From Plakobranchus ocellatus (Eukaryota; Mollusca; Gastropoda; Plakobranchidae), in the NCBI GenBank assembly GCA_019648995.1, contig BLXT01003772.1:1327983-1365338 (forward strand): 37,356 nucleotides of DNA, read 5' to 3'. Shown here in pieces: positions 10,030-22,005 of the stretch (its first letter is position 1; every line of letters begins with the position of its first letter). Below the pieces are notes generated by a model. That model had not been told where the DNA came from. It ran no database searches and was given only the letters and a program-made list of their open reading frames with translations. A program made the position numbers and the translations under genes.

Positions 10030-10476
10030 CTCAACCCTGGTTTTTAATACATATCTCCACAAAGAATGACCTTTCAGTCTGCTGTGTGGACAAGTTAAGG
10101 GCACAGGCCGCACGTTCCTTCAGGTTGGGAAAGTGCTCGGGGTAGAACTGGCAGATATCTTGCACAAAGTCGTTTCTGGGGAAATGTTCACTCAGGACCA
10201 TTTGCTTAAAATGTCGCCAGTCATCAATGGTCTTTTTTTCTATCGATGACAGGCTTTGTGCTGCTGCTTGACCAGACCCGCCCACGAGTGCGCTTTCTCA
10301 TCAGTAAATTGTTTAAGCAATTATTCTATTTCTTCCATGCCCCAGTCTTCCAGCTTGATCTTGTAAATAAATTAAAGTGGCCTCCTATCGAGCACCTTGA
10401 ATGCCTTGAGCAATTCATGTTCGGAAACCGTTTGACTTTCACCAATTTCATTTTCTTCGTCGAGGGTTTCTTGGAC
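10030..10476 (-). pseudogene. hAT-type transposase remnant (ZNF862-like), C-terminal part
   Basis: Minus-strand remnant. From 10476 down: acidic VQETLDEENEIGE, then SEHELLKAFKVLDRR, then after stops LEDWGMEEIE-x-LLKQFTDE and KAHSWAGLV, then in the last open frame DDWRHFKQMVLSEHFPR and FPNLKERAACALNLS followed by QQTERSFFVEICIKNQG. The end matches the hAT C-terminal dimerisation region, where '.PNL..la..al.lp.s....ERsFS..n.iK' is diagnostic. The preceding 'F..FD.R.LP ... YG...i..L..hF' order is that of ZNF862/KIAA-type hAT-derived proteins. No zinc finger or catalytic Asp region is visible, so the 5' portion is lost or beyond recognition. Not functional. Confidence 0.68.
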
Positions 10477-10942
10477 ATTCTTTTTGTTTTAATTGTACAA
10501 TGTATGAAGATAAAAAAAAAGCATTCTAGTGACTGGACTGTTGCCGAAGTTCAAGCAAAGGCTCTGTTATTATAAGCGTTTTCATCATTTTCCAAGTCAA
10601 TGACATTGACGTTGATTCAACGATGTCTGCATCATCAAGTAATGCTGCGTGGGGGAGGGGGGGGGAAGCTGAAAGCCTGAGATCAACAAACCACTGCAAG
10701 AGAAGGAGTCTATAATAGACAAGATTAATTTGTCGGTTGTCAATGTAGCACATGTAACAATTTAGTTCCTTTGCATAGACAAAAGGCCGTGAATAACACC
10801 ATTTTCACAAAATCATGTCTTAGCCATTGTAATAGAGCAACGTATTCTCTGTCTAAGTTATCGTTAAGTTGACCAGTTCTCAGACTGTATGTACCACTTT
10901 TTTAAGAGGTCAATCCCTCTCGAATAATGGTTACATGGGGTA

Positions 10943-11530
10943 TCACTGCGAAAGATGTAAAAGAATGTTGCTCAGGACATCCTCCCCCTTTTTCGCGTGT
11001 ATCTCCCATCACATTAACTCATCCAAGTGGTTGTATAAAGTGAAGTTGTGCACCTCTGCTATAACCTTAAACCTCCTCATGTAATTTTTACAGTGGCATT
11101 CCACGTGAATGGTCCAGGTACCTATCACGGAATCCACAAAATTTATGTTGTGGATGACCACCAATTAATGTTGATATGGGGGTGGACGGGGAGTGTAGCA
11201 ATATTGTTATACGATAACAACCCATCTAAATGAATTATGATTCCTGGCTCTATATACCCCATGATCAAAGGCACGAGGCGAGCTGTGCTTTTGAGGGCTT
11301 AGTGAGTCATGAAGCCTTGTCCTGTTGCAGAGAACCCCTTTCNNNNNNNNNNNNNNNNNNNNNNNNNNNNNNNNNNNNNNNNNNNNNNNNNNNNNNNNNN
11401 NNCCACCTCTATTCAACAACGTGGCCAACATTATTTTTTCTTTTGGTGACCAGGCTCTCGTCTATCTCAATTATGACTCCAGGCCCCCCGATCCTATAAG
11501 GATTGTTTGTTCGAAAAAATGTCTCTAAAA
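10943..11530 (-). pseudogene. Merlin/IS1595-type DDE transposase remnant, spans an assembly gap
   Basis: Minus-strand remnant in several frames. Just above the gap, FNGLLIFRDIFSNKQSL runs into GGPGVIIEIDESLVTKRKNN, the first-Asp block of IS1595-like transposases ('GGpG..vEIDEt...RrKynrGR'). Below the gap, MGYIEPGIIIHLDGLLSYN holds the second-Asp block ('i.pGt.i.sD.w..Y'). Further on, INFVDSVIGTWTIHVECHC and then NHLDELMW match the 'nFVdp.tgaHTn.iE..W ... LdE.mWR' end block. The frame closes at 10943. The eukaryotic branch with this architecture is the Merlin superfamily. Terminal inverted repeats were not found. The 60-N gap lies between the first and second catalytic blocks, so its missing sequence is transposase. 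Confidence 0.72.
11343..11402. other. Assembly gap (60 N)
   Basis: Run of N inside the Merlin-type remnant. Flanking motifs show it hides the part between the first and second catalytic blocks; the true length may differ from 60. Confidence 0.99.
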
Positions 11531-12497
11531 ATAAGCAAACCATTGAAGAATGATTTACTCTGAGACGTCATAATCATACTGATGGGAATCTTAAAAGGTC
11601 AGAAAAACAAAAGTTCAACAGTTTTCCTACATTTCAGACGGGAGTTTACCCCCCAAAAATGGAAAGGAACATTTTGTTTCCTTTAAAAGAGGCATCTAAA
11701 GATGGGGTCATCATCTAGTCCAGACCGCATAAGGTTCATTAATCTATTGCAAGTGACACAATTAGGTGGCACTGGCCGTAAAACATGCTGCTGCTGAAGG
11801 AAGTTTGTTGCACTGCCTTCGTCCCTAGCGTGAAGCTACAATACGTTTAAGGCCATAATATAACACTATAAAAAGCAACAGTAAAAGCATGACTTGTAGG
11901 TCAAATATTAAGTTGAACTGATAATTAGTTAAGTAAATACAACAAATAAGCACAAAATGTAGATCCAACGTTAGTGGAATAGTTATAATTAATTGACAGC
12001 AACGTGTCTTCTATCAAAAACAAAAGGCGCGAATTTCCATAAACTAACGCAGAAGCCAGATGTCGATTTAATTCAATCTATAGACAAAAAGTAATAAAAC
12101 AACGCTATTTAAATATCTTATTCTCAGCCTTTCAATGGTTTAATATTAATACAAAAGGCTAAAAATTCATCTACTTCGACATTGTGGCAAAGACTATACA
12201 ATTCATGAAGACACTCAGGCTCTTTCTTCAGGCCTATATTTTATGCGCACACTGAGTCCCATGGCCGACGCCCCTTTGTACGTGGGCCAGAGGAGGCCTC
12301 TCGCTTGCCTTACTCTATTATTGCGTGTTACAAAATTGAGCCTAGCCTGTGATTTCAACTTCTCATTAGGTCTATCTTTTGTTTAACCCTTTTGACACTC
12401 CAGCGTCAACTGCTAAAAAACTAAAAGCTCATTAATTATGTTAAAATATATTGAGCTTGATGGTGTTTATTCATGATAACTATTACAAAACAGACAT
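11531..12497. other. Stretch without recognised genes
   Basis: AT-rich with a GC-richer patch near 12245-12310. I see no readable protein motif or repeat family. Confidence 0.45.
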
Positions 12498-12517
12498 AGA
12501 TCTAGATCTAGATCTAT
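12498..12517. repeat. (AGATCT) palindromic run
   Basis: ATAGATCTAGATCTAGATCT, a perfect self-complementary tandem of TAGATC. Shorter runs of the same motif occur at about 47-61, 3418-3431, 22907-22917, 26516-26531, 26717-26731 and 31655-31678. Confidence 0.9.
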
Positions 12518-12547
12518 GTATAAAATCTGAATCTGCGCCTACATGTT

Positions 12548-12612
12548 ATATACATGTATATATATATATACATATATATAATAGGTAGGTAGGTATATAT
12601 ATATATATAATA
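12548..12612. repeat. Interrupted (TA)n microsatellite
   Basis: TA/CATA-rich tract interrupted by a short TAGG tract (about 12581-12592). Confidence 0.9.
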
Positions 12613-12926
12613 TTTATATAAATTATTATTATATTTGCTTATCAATCCACTTATTCATCTGCTCATAATTTTGAGGAAAGCTAAATTAATTCTTCTCCCT
12701 TCTCAAAAACAAAGTTGCAAAAAACATTGAATTAAAAAAAAATGATGTAATCTTGACTTGTAACAGAATTAAAGGGAGTGTCATGACATTTTTTTTAATT
12801 GGTGACGAAAAATTAAAAGGTGGGCTAATAGGCAGACAGTCGATGATGGCAAATAAATCCAGATACAGAGACAAAGAAAAAGAATGAGGATGAGAAAGAA
12901 AATGTTTTTGCAAGAGATATATCTAT

Positions 12927-12946
12927 GGATAGATAGGTAGACAGAC

Positions 12947-12991
<45 letters not shown>

Positions 12992-12998
12992 AAGAAAC
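12927..12998. repeat. (GATA)n(GA)n compound microsatellite
   Basis: GATAGG/GACA/GATA units pass into a long (GA)n and then GAAA units. Same GATA-to-GA transition as at 6505-6538, but the surrounding sequence differs. Confidence 0.95.
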
Positions 12999-13501
12999 TC
13001 AGAGAGATGAGGGGGAAGGGGGAGGGGGATAAGGATCTATGAAGGGATAGAGGGACAAAGAATTATTACATTATTTAAGGATATAAAATCGAAAACTATT
13101 ATGGAGTGTTGGATAATGAAAAGAAAGAAAGAAATTATGTATAAAATGCTCATTACATTACACTGTACAGATGTATCAACTTTTTTTAAAGTCAAAGGTG
13201 GGATAGGGAAATGAATATTGATGAAAAAAAAACAAAAAAAAAAAAAGATACTTTAAAGGAGGAAAGAGATTGTTGGCGGCGTTGCAAGTAGGCTGTGTAC
13301 ACAAAAACAGCTAGCCTGAGTATCATAACATCTTTGGTTGTGGCATGGTTATGACACTACAGCAAATGATCGAGAAACTTCTAAATCACGCGAAATTCAC
13401 AAAACATGACAAATTGGCCGGTAGATAGTATTTCGTCACACGTGTTGTTAACACACTTACAAAGGTACAGCAGTAAATAGAAAGCAACGCACAAAATATC
13501 G

Positions 13502-13528
13502 ACACACACACACACACACACACACACA
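13502..13528. repeat. (CA)n microsatellite
   Basis: About 13 perfect CA units. Confidence 0.97.
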
Positions 13529-13829
13529 AGCCTTTCACAATTGCAACACATATCATTCTTTTTATAATGTGCGATTGCAGTACTAGAAACTATTCATTGA
13601 TACAGGAATGGCTGAAATCATCAAACAGTAGCAAAATACCACTTTAAATATAAGAGCAAAATTTTTTAAACATAGACTCCCGTCACTGTTTCATTAACTA
13701 GCCGTTATGACCATATATAAAGTAAACGCACCATCATACCAGCAAGGGCTTAAGTTAAACTGTAAATTACATAAATATTGACGAAATACAAAAAAATCTG
13801 CACCAACATTCTCGCTCCTTTTAATGCAT

Positions 13830-14120
13830 TCAACATTCCACAGGGAATATCGTGTCCTGGCTTCTTTGCATGAGAATGAGAGCGGCGCCGAGACCATGAT
13901 CAGATGTGTCCATTCTGAAGACAAACTTAGACCCTATATCGGGCAGGTGCAGGATCGGTCTAGACGTCTCTGCCATTTTCTGAGAATAACCTCTCTTCTT
14001 ATAATGACCCCACGTTATCAGGTTTGTTTGCCCTTTGCGCCCCAAATTAGTTAAAGGTGCCGAAATTGCTGCAAAGTTAGGAGTGAATTCTTGTAGCCAA
14101 ATAATGTTACAAATGCACAA
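13830..14120 (-). pseudogene. Ty3/gypsy retrotransposon RT/RNase H remnant
   Basis: Minus-strand open frame of 96 codons with the hallmark join between reverse transcriptase thumb/connection and RNase H of Ty3/gypsy pol. LQEFTPNFAAISAPLTNLGR corresponds to the '.F.PnFa.ia.PLt.Ltrk' block. RPILHLPDIGSKFVFRMDTS with DHGLGAAL corresponds to 'P.L..pD....f.l.tDaSd.GlGavL', where the Asp begins the RNase H domain. No polymerase YxDD block, protease, integrase or LTR could be found, so this is an internal scrap. The frame stays open across the block, so decay is moderate. The GC-richer sequence at 14121-14900 may be another part of the same insertion but was not recognised. Confidence 0.85.
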
Positions 14121-14900
14121 ACCTTCTTGGATCTTGAAGTGCGATGCACTTCATCAGAATGGGTAGAGCCTTCCCGCTAGCCAGCCGAAGCATGCCATCC
14201 TTTATTTCACTCTAGACGTTGCCTGTCACCTCCAGAACTGCTGCTGATTTCTTGTCACGCCTACTCGAAGCGCCATCGCTATCACAGCCGGCCCGCTTCC
14301 TTCGCCGGTGGGTTTGAAAACGTCAACTCACAAGCGATACGACCATAATTTTAGCTTTTGAAACATGGCCGCTGATTATAAGGGCTTATTTCCAGCACCC
14401 CTGTCTGTTGACCATCGCTGACACTCTTCTCAGGGTGCACGCGGCCGCACATAGACCATCAGAGGTCAAGCCCCAGCTTGCGTTAATCTACATGGTCGTT
14501 CGCAAAGGTTCGAAATACAAACTAATAGTAAAGGTCCGCCTTCTTGCCAACACTCTCCAGGCAACGACGGACTTTCTCTCTAATAAATACCGTACATGAA
14601 TTGTGTCGGACAAAAAAATCTGTCAAGTCCTCGTGGTGTCCGACAACTTGAACCATCGGTTTGGATATGACTTGATCCTCAATATAAGCATTTCGGCACC
14701 CTCGCCTTCAACTGGTTTACAAATTCGGAATCTGCGCTAGTATGCATCATCTGCCGTACCGCTTCTTTACCCCTCATATTCCAAGCCTGGGCCCTTGAAA
14801 AGTGCCCGTAGCAATCGAGAGCTCGTTCAGTCATGAGTACACTCAATGAATTCGTCCACCTCTGCCGAGGCCATTGGCTCATTTCTGTGAATCTTTCGTA
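14121..14900. other. GC-richer unresolved segment next to the gypsy remnant
   Basis: Composition differs from the AT-rich surroundings and resembles a recent insertion. Candidate frames (plus 14408-14599, minus 14679-14882) carry no motif I recognise. It may be another part of the retroelement or a different repeat. Confidence 0.3.
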
Positions 14901-17568
14901 CCAACCACCTGAGCAAATAACCTTTTTCCTTCACAAATTAGGCTGTTTAGTAACATGGCCCAGGCGTTTGTCCCAACAGTTGAACACAACTCTGGATCGG
15001 CCTGCACGCTAAAGGTCAATGTTGCACAAGCAATTCATGCTAGAAAAGACTAGAAATTACAGAGTTATGTCATCAAAGTTTGCCAAAAAATATTGACCAG
15101 TCAAATAGTTCCATTTTTCACCTCTCTAATGCGTAAACAACTCCGGAAGTTTCTAGAGGTATCTCAAAGTTATCTGATCCGATATGAAGAATATTGCTCT
15201 TCATATAATTTCAGTTCATGTACAATCCCAATAGTTATGTACGCATGATAAACAAACGATGATGTTTACACGAGAAACTTGATAGTGAATATTTGAGTAC
15301 GGTGTGAAAGATTTTTATTATATTTCTGTTTGCTTCACTGGAGATGTTGAAGCAGGATGCAGTCTATAAAACAGAGGGGGAGGTACAAACTAAACCAAAA
15401 ACCAACTAAGAACCATCAATTTCGATTTAAGAGATCACCGAGACCTACAGGTTTATTAAACAAAAGTTGGATATCTATATAAATAAATGAAAAATATGAT
15501 TCGTTCTTTGGCAGCATAGAAGTATTTATTTCTTCACCATCCAATCAGACGGTCCTCGGTACTGGGCCTACCTTGGATGACAAAACACTTTATTATTGAC
15601 TCGGAACATGGTGTTATGAGTTGCCCTAGTTTGCTTGTAATGCTTGGTCAGATTTTGAGTTAAACCTATATATGTTTAGAAATGCTATTTTGGTTTTAGC
15701 TTTGCTCACCCATTTAGATCTAGGGATTTCTAGAAGGTCTTGAAGGTGTATGAACATTATTTACAGGAAGTTGTTAGATCAAATCCATGGTGGATGGGTG
15801 TTAAGTGAGAAAATTTGATTGGCCAGTATTTTTAGCTAACCTTGATGACATAAAGTGGTGAATCTACTTTAATATTCTGGAAAGAGCTGATCATGTTTGC
15901 ATGGACTAATTAGCCTATGCATTGGATAATTAGTACTTTCTAGAAGCTGTGTGTGGTGGACGTATAAGAATAGTTGTGAGATCGTTGGATGGGAGCCTGA
16001 AGAGCTCGCTGAGAAGTAAACCGCTGTTGTTAGAGAGCATGTAGATCTAAGCAATTGTGTGAATTAAATTGCTGTTCTGAAATTATTCTTGATTCAAGTT
16101 TTTAAACCTTTTGTTCAATTTTTGGCAAGACATGGGGTGATTTCTGCTATTCAGTCTATTTAAAAGAACACATTTTCGCAGCGATCTTCGACAAGGTCTA
16201 TAACTAAATAGCTGTAAGCCATTCGTGACAAAAACCGTATGGATTGTTTCGTTTTAGGTGTATTTCTGTAGCAGCCTACACTAATGCACCCTGTCGCGTT
16301 TACCGACTTTATTATTTTTAGATACATGGGGGTCACATACATCCATGTTATCACTGTTGTCACAGAGCACTAAGCTTAATCGCCTCTATGGCCCAGTTCC
16401 AAATTCTTTGCTGTCGGGCAGCACAGATGCAGTGTCGTCATCTAACTGTACTTGCACACTATTGATGCTGAGATTTGGCTCTACCGCATCGGTGGATGGC
16501 GTTATCAATGGAACGGAGATTTCGAGCTCGTAAATGGTCGTAGAGTAACAACATTCCTTCAAAAGAGATGAGACTTAAAAACAGCCATTTCGATTGTAGA
16601 CAGTTGTCTGCAGCATCTCCTGACCTGCTGGCAGGCCTTTTCCCATCTACGGAAAGTTGACTCTAACGTGTCTCCTATTTTTTCCACACTGAAACATCAA
16701 ATAAAAGATCAAAAGTGATATGTTTTAATCGTTTTTCCAGGGATTTTTAGCCACAGGATTGTCTTCCAGATCACTGGGTTTTACATTTCGAACGGGTCCA
16801 TCTACTACATCTAATAGGCCCGTCTTCAGTTGAAATCTTTCAAAAAAGTTTTGTAAACTGGGCCTGTCTTATCAAATAATATAAAAAAAGCAAAGACTTT
16901 AGAGAAATTTGAAAGTTTCCGCGTTGCATAAAAGAAGTGGAAGGAAAACACATTTGCATTAAGTGTGCCTTCGGCATAATGATTTTGATCGATGCATTTT
17001 GTCAAAATGTATTGTCACTAGTCCCGATGTAGTGGAAGTTGTATAATGCGGGTGTGTTCCTAACAATACAATCATCGACATAGAAGTGATGAAACATAGC
17101 TACATACATACACATTTTTAATACTCTTCTTTTAGCTTTGTAAATACTTTTTTTTCAAAAGATGTCTCTTCGCGGATTGTTTATTTTGTTAGACCCACAC
17201 GGCAGGTTTCTCTCATTCAGTTGCAGCCATTGCTTCTACATCCATGATTAAATCTCAAAACAGTATCTTATGTATGTATAATAAATAAATATCGCCTTCT
17301 AAAAAAATCGCAAAGCCGAAGACAATAAAGCAACAATGAAGACAATAAAATATGGTATATCAAATTTAGTATCACGCAACGTGCATAATTATTACAATTA
17401 ATGAATGTCACTGTGTTATCAACCTTGACAGCTTTTCCGCTCTCTAGTAATGTAATATGTGCTTACAAGTGGTGTCAGTAGTGCTGTGGTTCTCCAGATT
17501 TGTGTACAAATTGCAATGGAAAGACGACCGGTGGGATTTACCGACACGGCTTACAACATAAAATGAGA
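14901..17568. other. Long stretch without confirmed genes
   Basis: Mostly AT-rich. A minus-strand frame at about 16390-16575 is open for 62 codons and reads like protein (ELEISVPLITPSTDAVEPN), but has no start, clear splice sites or family match. A short repeat at 16074-16125 recurs near 21956. Confidence 0.4.
16074..16125 (+). repeat. Short dispersed direct repeat, copy 1
   Basis: TTCTGAAATTATTCTTGATT followed by a TTTTGTTCAATTTT block; matches 21956-22005 in the same orientation. Weaker similarity may continue downstream of both. Confidence 0.55.
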
Positions 17569-17880
17569 GCGACAATAGCTCAATGGACATAACACTGAAC
17601 TTCAACAGGACATGGTTTAAATCCTGTTGGTCGTTTGGTGGTTTGGGCCGAATATCATCTAATCATTCCTTTCTTCAAGCCTTGAAGGGGGCTTAAGAGT
17701 CTATACAAGCATTGAGCCCTTGCCATTACACATTAAAAGGGTCCTTTAATGGTCACCAAAGCCTGTTGGATGTAGGATTAGAAAACCAAAACATATTGCC
17801 TGATTGGCATCTGGTACTGATTTCCTCATAAGGATAAAATGAGCAGGAAAACTGAACTAAGCAATTTGTTATATGTTAAA
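17569..17880 (+). mobile_element. tRNA-derived SINE, type 1
   Basis: tRNA-like head with an A-box-like TAGCTCAATGGACATAAC (from 17577) and a B-box-like GGTTTAAATCC (17614-17624), spaced as in an internal RNA polymerase III promoter, and a CAACAGGA/TCCTGTTG stem around the B box. A tail follows that includes AAAAGGGTCCTTTAATGG. The head resembles a decayed tRNA but has no intact cloverleaf, so this is not a tRNA gene. The 3' limit is uncertain. Confidence 0.6.
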
Positions 17881-17907
17881 GTCTTTTCATTTATGTTGAA
17901 ATATTAC

Positions 17908-18047
17908 AAATGGCCTAAATCACGATGTAAACTTGGACATAAAAAGGCAAAGTGAAATAGAACTGAGACCAGAAAGGCCTAAGTCGAATTAAACCATAAC
18001 CAAAATGGCCTTATTCCTGATTTTGAAAGAACCAAAATGGCCTAACT
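17908..18047 (+). repeat. Degenerate tandem repeat, period about 31-33 bp
   Basis: Five units begin near 17908, 17941, 17972, 18002 and 18034, each starting AAAATGGCCTAA-TC or a close variant. The regular spacing argues against chance. Confidence 0.65.
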
Positions 18048-18050
18048 CTA

Positions 18051-18861
<811 letters not shown>

Positions 18862-19657
18862 ACTTCGTGTATAATGAAATGATAAATGTTTTTTTAGAGA
18901 CATAACATCTTACTTGGAACTAAACCATGCCCGTTCTCAATTATTTTAGGAAAAGCAGAACTTGACACAAGACGGCCTTTTGTATAACCATGGATGTCGT
19001 AGACTTTGAGTTCAATGAAGTCAAATTTGTCAAAGTGAGAGTCCATATTTGCAATATTTTGTTGTCTCGCTGAAATGATAAATTGAAGGGATGAGTGAGA
19101 GGAATATTTTAAAATTAAACTATATTACTGAAATTGCGGCTATTTGGAAAATATCTTTTGGATTTTAAAAATTAGTTCTCGATTATGGGCAGTTTTCTAT
19201 TTCTAAAACTGATGTTATATAGATAGCGATACAAGCTCTACTTTAGGCACGTTTGAGCGGATGGGACAAAATTTGGACGGGAATTTATCTGCTTTTCCTA
19301 TTTCTAAATTTTACGAAATTGCTGTTGAAAGAAATATTTTACCCGTCTCGTTTCTAGATCTACAAGTTTAGGAGTAAAAATAAAAATCTTCACAAGTCTT
19401 AGGGCGTTATAAATCTCGTGTTTACATTAGTAACTCATCATCAAAAGACATTACACATCCTGCCTCAACTTCTTTTGATGGATTTGAAATCACTGTGTTC
19501 TCCTTCAATTCTAAAAAATGCAATTTAATCTCAGAATAGATTTCTAATTACTGCCTTTCCCATCAATGTCCAATTTTTCTAGCATATGAAGCAGCTCTTC
19601 AAGTTTTAAATTCTTCTGGAATAATCATTGAAGCAGAGGTGGAGGTACGGTTTTTTT

Positions 19658-19920
19658 GCGATGGCTCATCTGGTAGGGCAGTTGGCTACCTAGTCAAAGG
19701 TCCGAGGTTCAAATCCCAGTCCGGGCCAAGTCAATTTTTCATTGTTCCTCTGTGTTCACCCAGCACTAAATGGGTAGCTAAGTCTCTTAAAACCCAGCGA
19801 AAGTAAAGGCGACGAGGAAAGCAATGGCAAACTACCTGGCAAACTGCCAAGAACAATCAGGACCCTATTCCTATTTTCCCGATGCTTTGAGTAAGCGTGA
19901 GACATACTTTACTTTTCTTT
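19658..19920 (+). mobile_element. tRNA-derived SINE, type 2
   Basis: Head of about 73 nt from GCGATGGCTCATCTGGTAGG with an A box (TGGCTCATCTGGTAGG, 19662-19677) and a perfect-looking B box (GGTTCAAATCC, 19706-19716), then CCGGGCC. A body follows with CACCCAGCACTAAATGGGTA and AGGCGACGAGGAAAGCAATG. The tail is CCCGATGCTTTGAGTAAGCG followed by TGAGACATACTTTACTTTT. The tail alone recurs at 35541-35602. The head gives the internal Pol III promoter, and the tail is presumably what a partner LINE recognises. Well preserved, so a fairly young insertion. Confidence 0.85.
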
Positions 19921-21091
19921 ATACACCTTTCCATAAGTAATGACAAATTGTGTTTCTAGATTAATTTATCTTATTTTCTTTCAAACTTTAAGCCAAATTG
20001 TTTGCAGATATTTCTAGTCTTAGATTCTTGCGCATTCTATGCATCAAAACACGTAACAAGATTTTTGTACAGTGGCAAATTAAATTGATTATTCTATGAA
20101 GTTCATTGTCATTCTGTTGCTCCTGGTGTTTTAGGCAGTATTATACGGTGAACTTAGAACAGGTTTGAGTGGTGGAGCATGTTCGACAATGTCTGTTCAA
20201 GACAAGGCATCTAACGAACAACACATCATCTAAAGATGCACGATATGAAAGTGTGACAGAACGTTAAAGGCACAATTGCTAGTGAACCGAGCCCGCTCTG
20301 AAAAAAAACAGAGAACTTTCTGTTGCGAGTTCGAGCAACCCAACACTACCTTAGCTCAACGGTTGCCGAAAGCCTCGTAGATCCATAGGCACATAAAATA
20401 AAACTGAACAATGCAATGTAGTAGGCTTAGGATGCAAGTACTGATTTCACATTGTGCATTTAATGTAATGTTTGTTTTGAGTGCTAGTTTAGAATGAACA
20501 GGAGATTGCAAGCTTTCTGGTGACAGAAAATAAAAAATAAGAAAAGCCTGTGTGTGTGTCTCTCTCGCTTGCTCTCCCCCATTCCCTCTCATTTCTCTAC
20601 CCGATTGCTCGGCAAAATAAATTCATGATCTCTTGATTTGACTTGTATAGTATAAGTATAGAGTGATTCGATGATAATTAATAATGTGGGGGGTGTACTT
20701 TGTTAAAAAATATGTATTACAATATTTAGTTGAGTATTTCATTGAAGAAAAACGATAAAAAAAAAAACATAGCAAAATATAAGATTATAAATATATGGCC
20801 ATGCATGTTTATGAAAATGGTACATCTTCATTGGTGATGATTAGGCAATTTTTCTTGCTGTACTCTGCCACACTTCATGTTTCTATACACGCTTACAGTA
20901 TTTTTCTTTACCTGATTCACGTTTATTTGTAAACATTCCGACATCTCAACCTCTTAATTTTTTCTTTTATTTTTCGTGTATTTAAATATCTAGATCCTCA
21001 TTTTAAGACGTCGTTGGTCTGTATTCTAAACGGATATTTGACATAGCGTTCGATAGATTTGCAACGTTTGTATCTTACACAGGATCGCAAA
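19921..21091. other. Stretch without recognised genes
   Basis: AT-rich; short open frames only. A B-box-like GAGTTCGAGCAACCC near 20329 lacks a properly placed A box. Confidence 0.45.
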
Positions 21092-21298
21092 GGGTCAGCG
21101 ATTTAGCTGATCTTTTATAAAACAGCATTGTTAAAAAAAAATAGGAGCCTATTATAATTGATCCCGAAAAACACTAGCAAAATTTAGAAACTTGTAATAG
21201 AGCGCAGGGGTTCTTTTTTATTGCTTAATTTGATGCGTTGCAACGGTGTTATCGAAAATGGAATTAGTCGGCCTACCAAGTACTCGCAGATCTAAACA
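21092..21298 (-). repeat. Dispersed repeat of about 205 bp, copy 1 (inverted relative to 32196-32399)
   Basis: The complement shares ordered blocks with 32196-32399: GTTTAGATCT, AATTCCATTTTC, CAACGCATCAAATTAAGCAA, CCTGCGCTCTA, GTTTCTAAAT, GCTGTTTT and AGCTAAATC-CTGAC. Unknown family without coding content; ends are estimated from where similarity fades. Confidence 0.8.
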
Positions 21299-21955
21299 AA
21301 AAAAAAATTAAAATCTGATCATACATTATGGAAAAACTTTGGAATGGATAAGCAATCAATATTAACGAATCAAATCAGCGCAATTGTAAATCTAAACTTG
21401 TATGGCTGATAAATTTCTATCTAGTCGAGGTTTTTTTTTTTTTGTTTTTTTTTGATAGATCTAAAAGAAACTTCCTAGCAGCCTTGACCGGGCAACAGTT
21501 AGAAAAGGCTAGCATCACTATTCAAGTTCGGAAAAAAACAAAAAGTAAATGTGCAACAAGGCAATTCATGAGGTGCACAAAATATTTTACTGCGCAAATG
21601 GGTTTGGGCATTTTGTCCAGATGCACACGCAATGAACACAGTGGTGTCTGGAATTCCTGAAATTAACATAAGCGTGACGGATTCTGTTGGCTGTGGGCAT
21701 AAAGTACACTCGTAGTGTTTTACGTTATACATACCATGCTATAGTCGAGCCTCAAGGTTTAATTTGACATCAATTAAAATAAAATCGGATAAATTTCGGC
21801 TGAGATATGCTCAATCTAGCATCCATGGGAGATGTGTAACCGCAATCTATGTTTCGAGAAAATTAAGCTGAAATATTTGAATATTCATCGATAGCAATAA
21901 TGTTTTTAAAAATTTGTGAGCTTTGCAATCTTCGATGGTTACGATGCGATTCCGA

Positions 21956-22005
21956 TTCTGAAATTATTCTTCATTTGAATTGCTAAAAGTTTTGTTCAAT
22001 TTTCT
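21956..22005 (+). repeat. Short dispersed direct repeat, copy 2
   Basis: TTCTGAAATTATTCTTCATT followed by TTTTGTTCAATTTT; matches 16074-16125. Confidence 0.55.

Noticed and set aside
19658-19731. Possible functional tRNA gene
   Set aside because: A and B boxes are good, but no complete cloverleaf with acceptor stem pairing was found, and a SINE body and tail follow directly.
20329-20365. B-box-like GAGTTCGAGCAACCC near an A-box-like TAGCTCAACGG
   Set aside because: The order on the plus strand is B then A, the wrong arrangement for a Pol III promoter.
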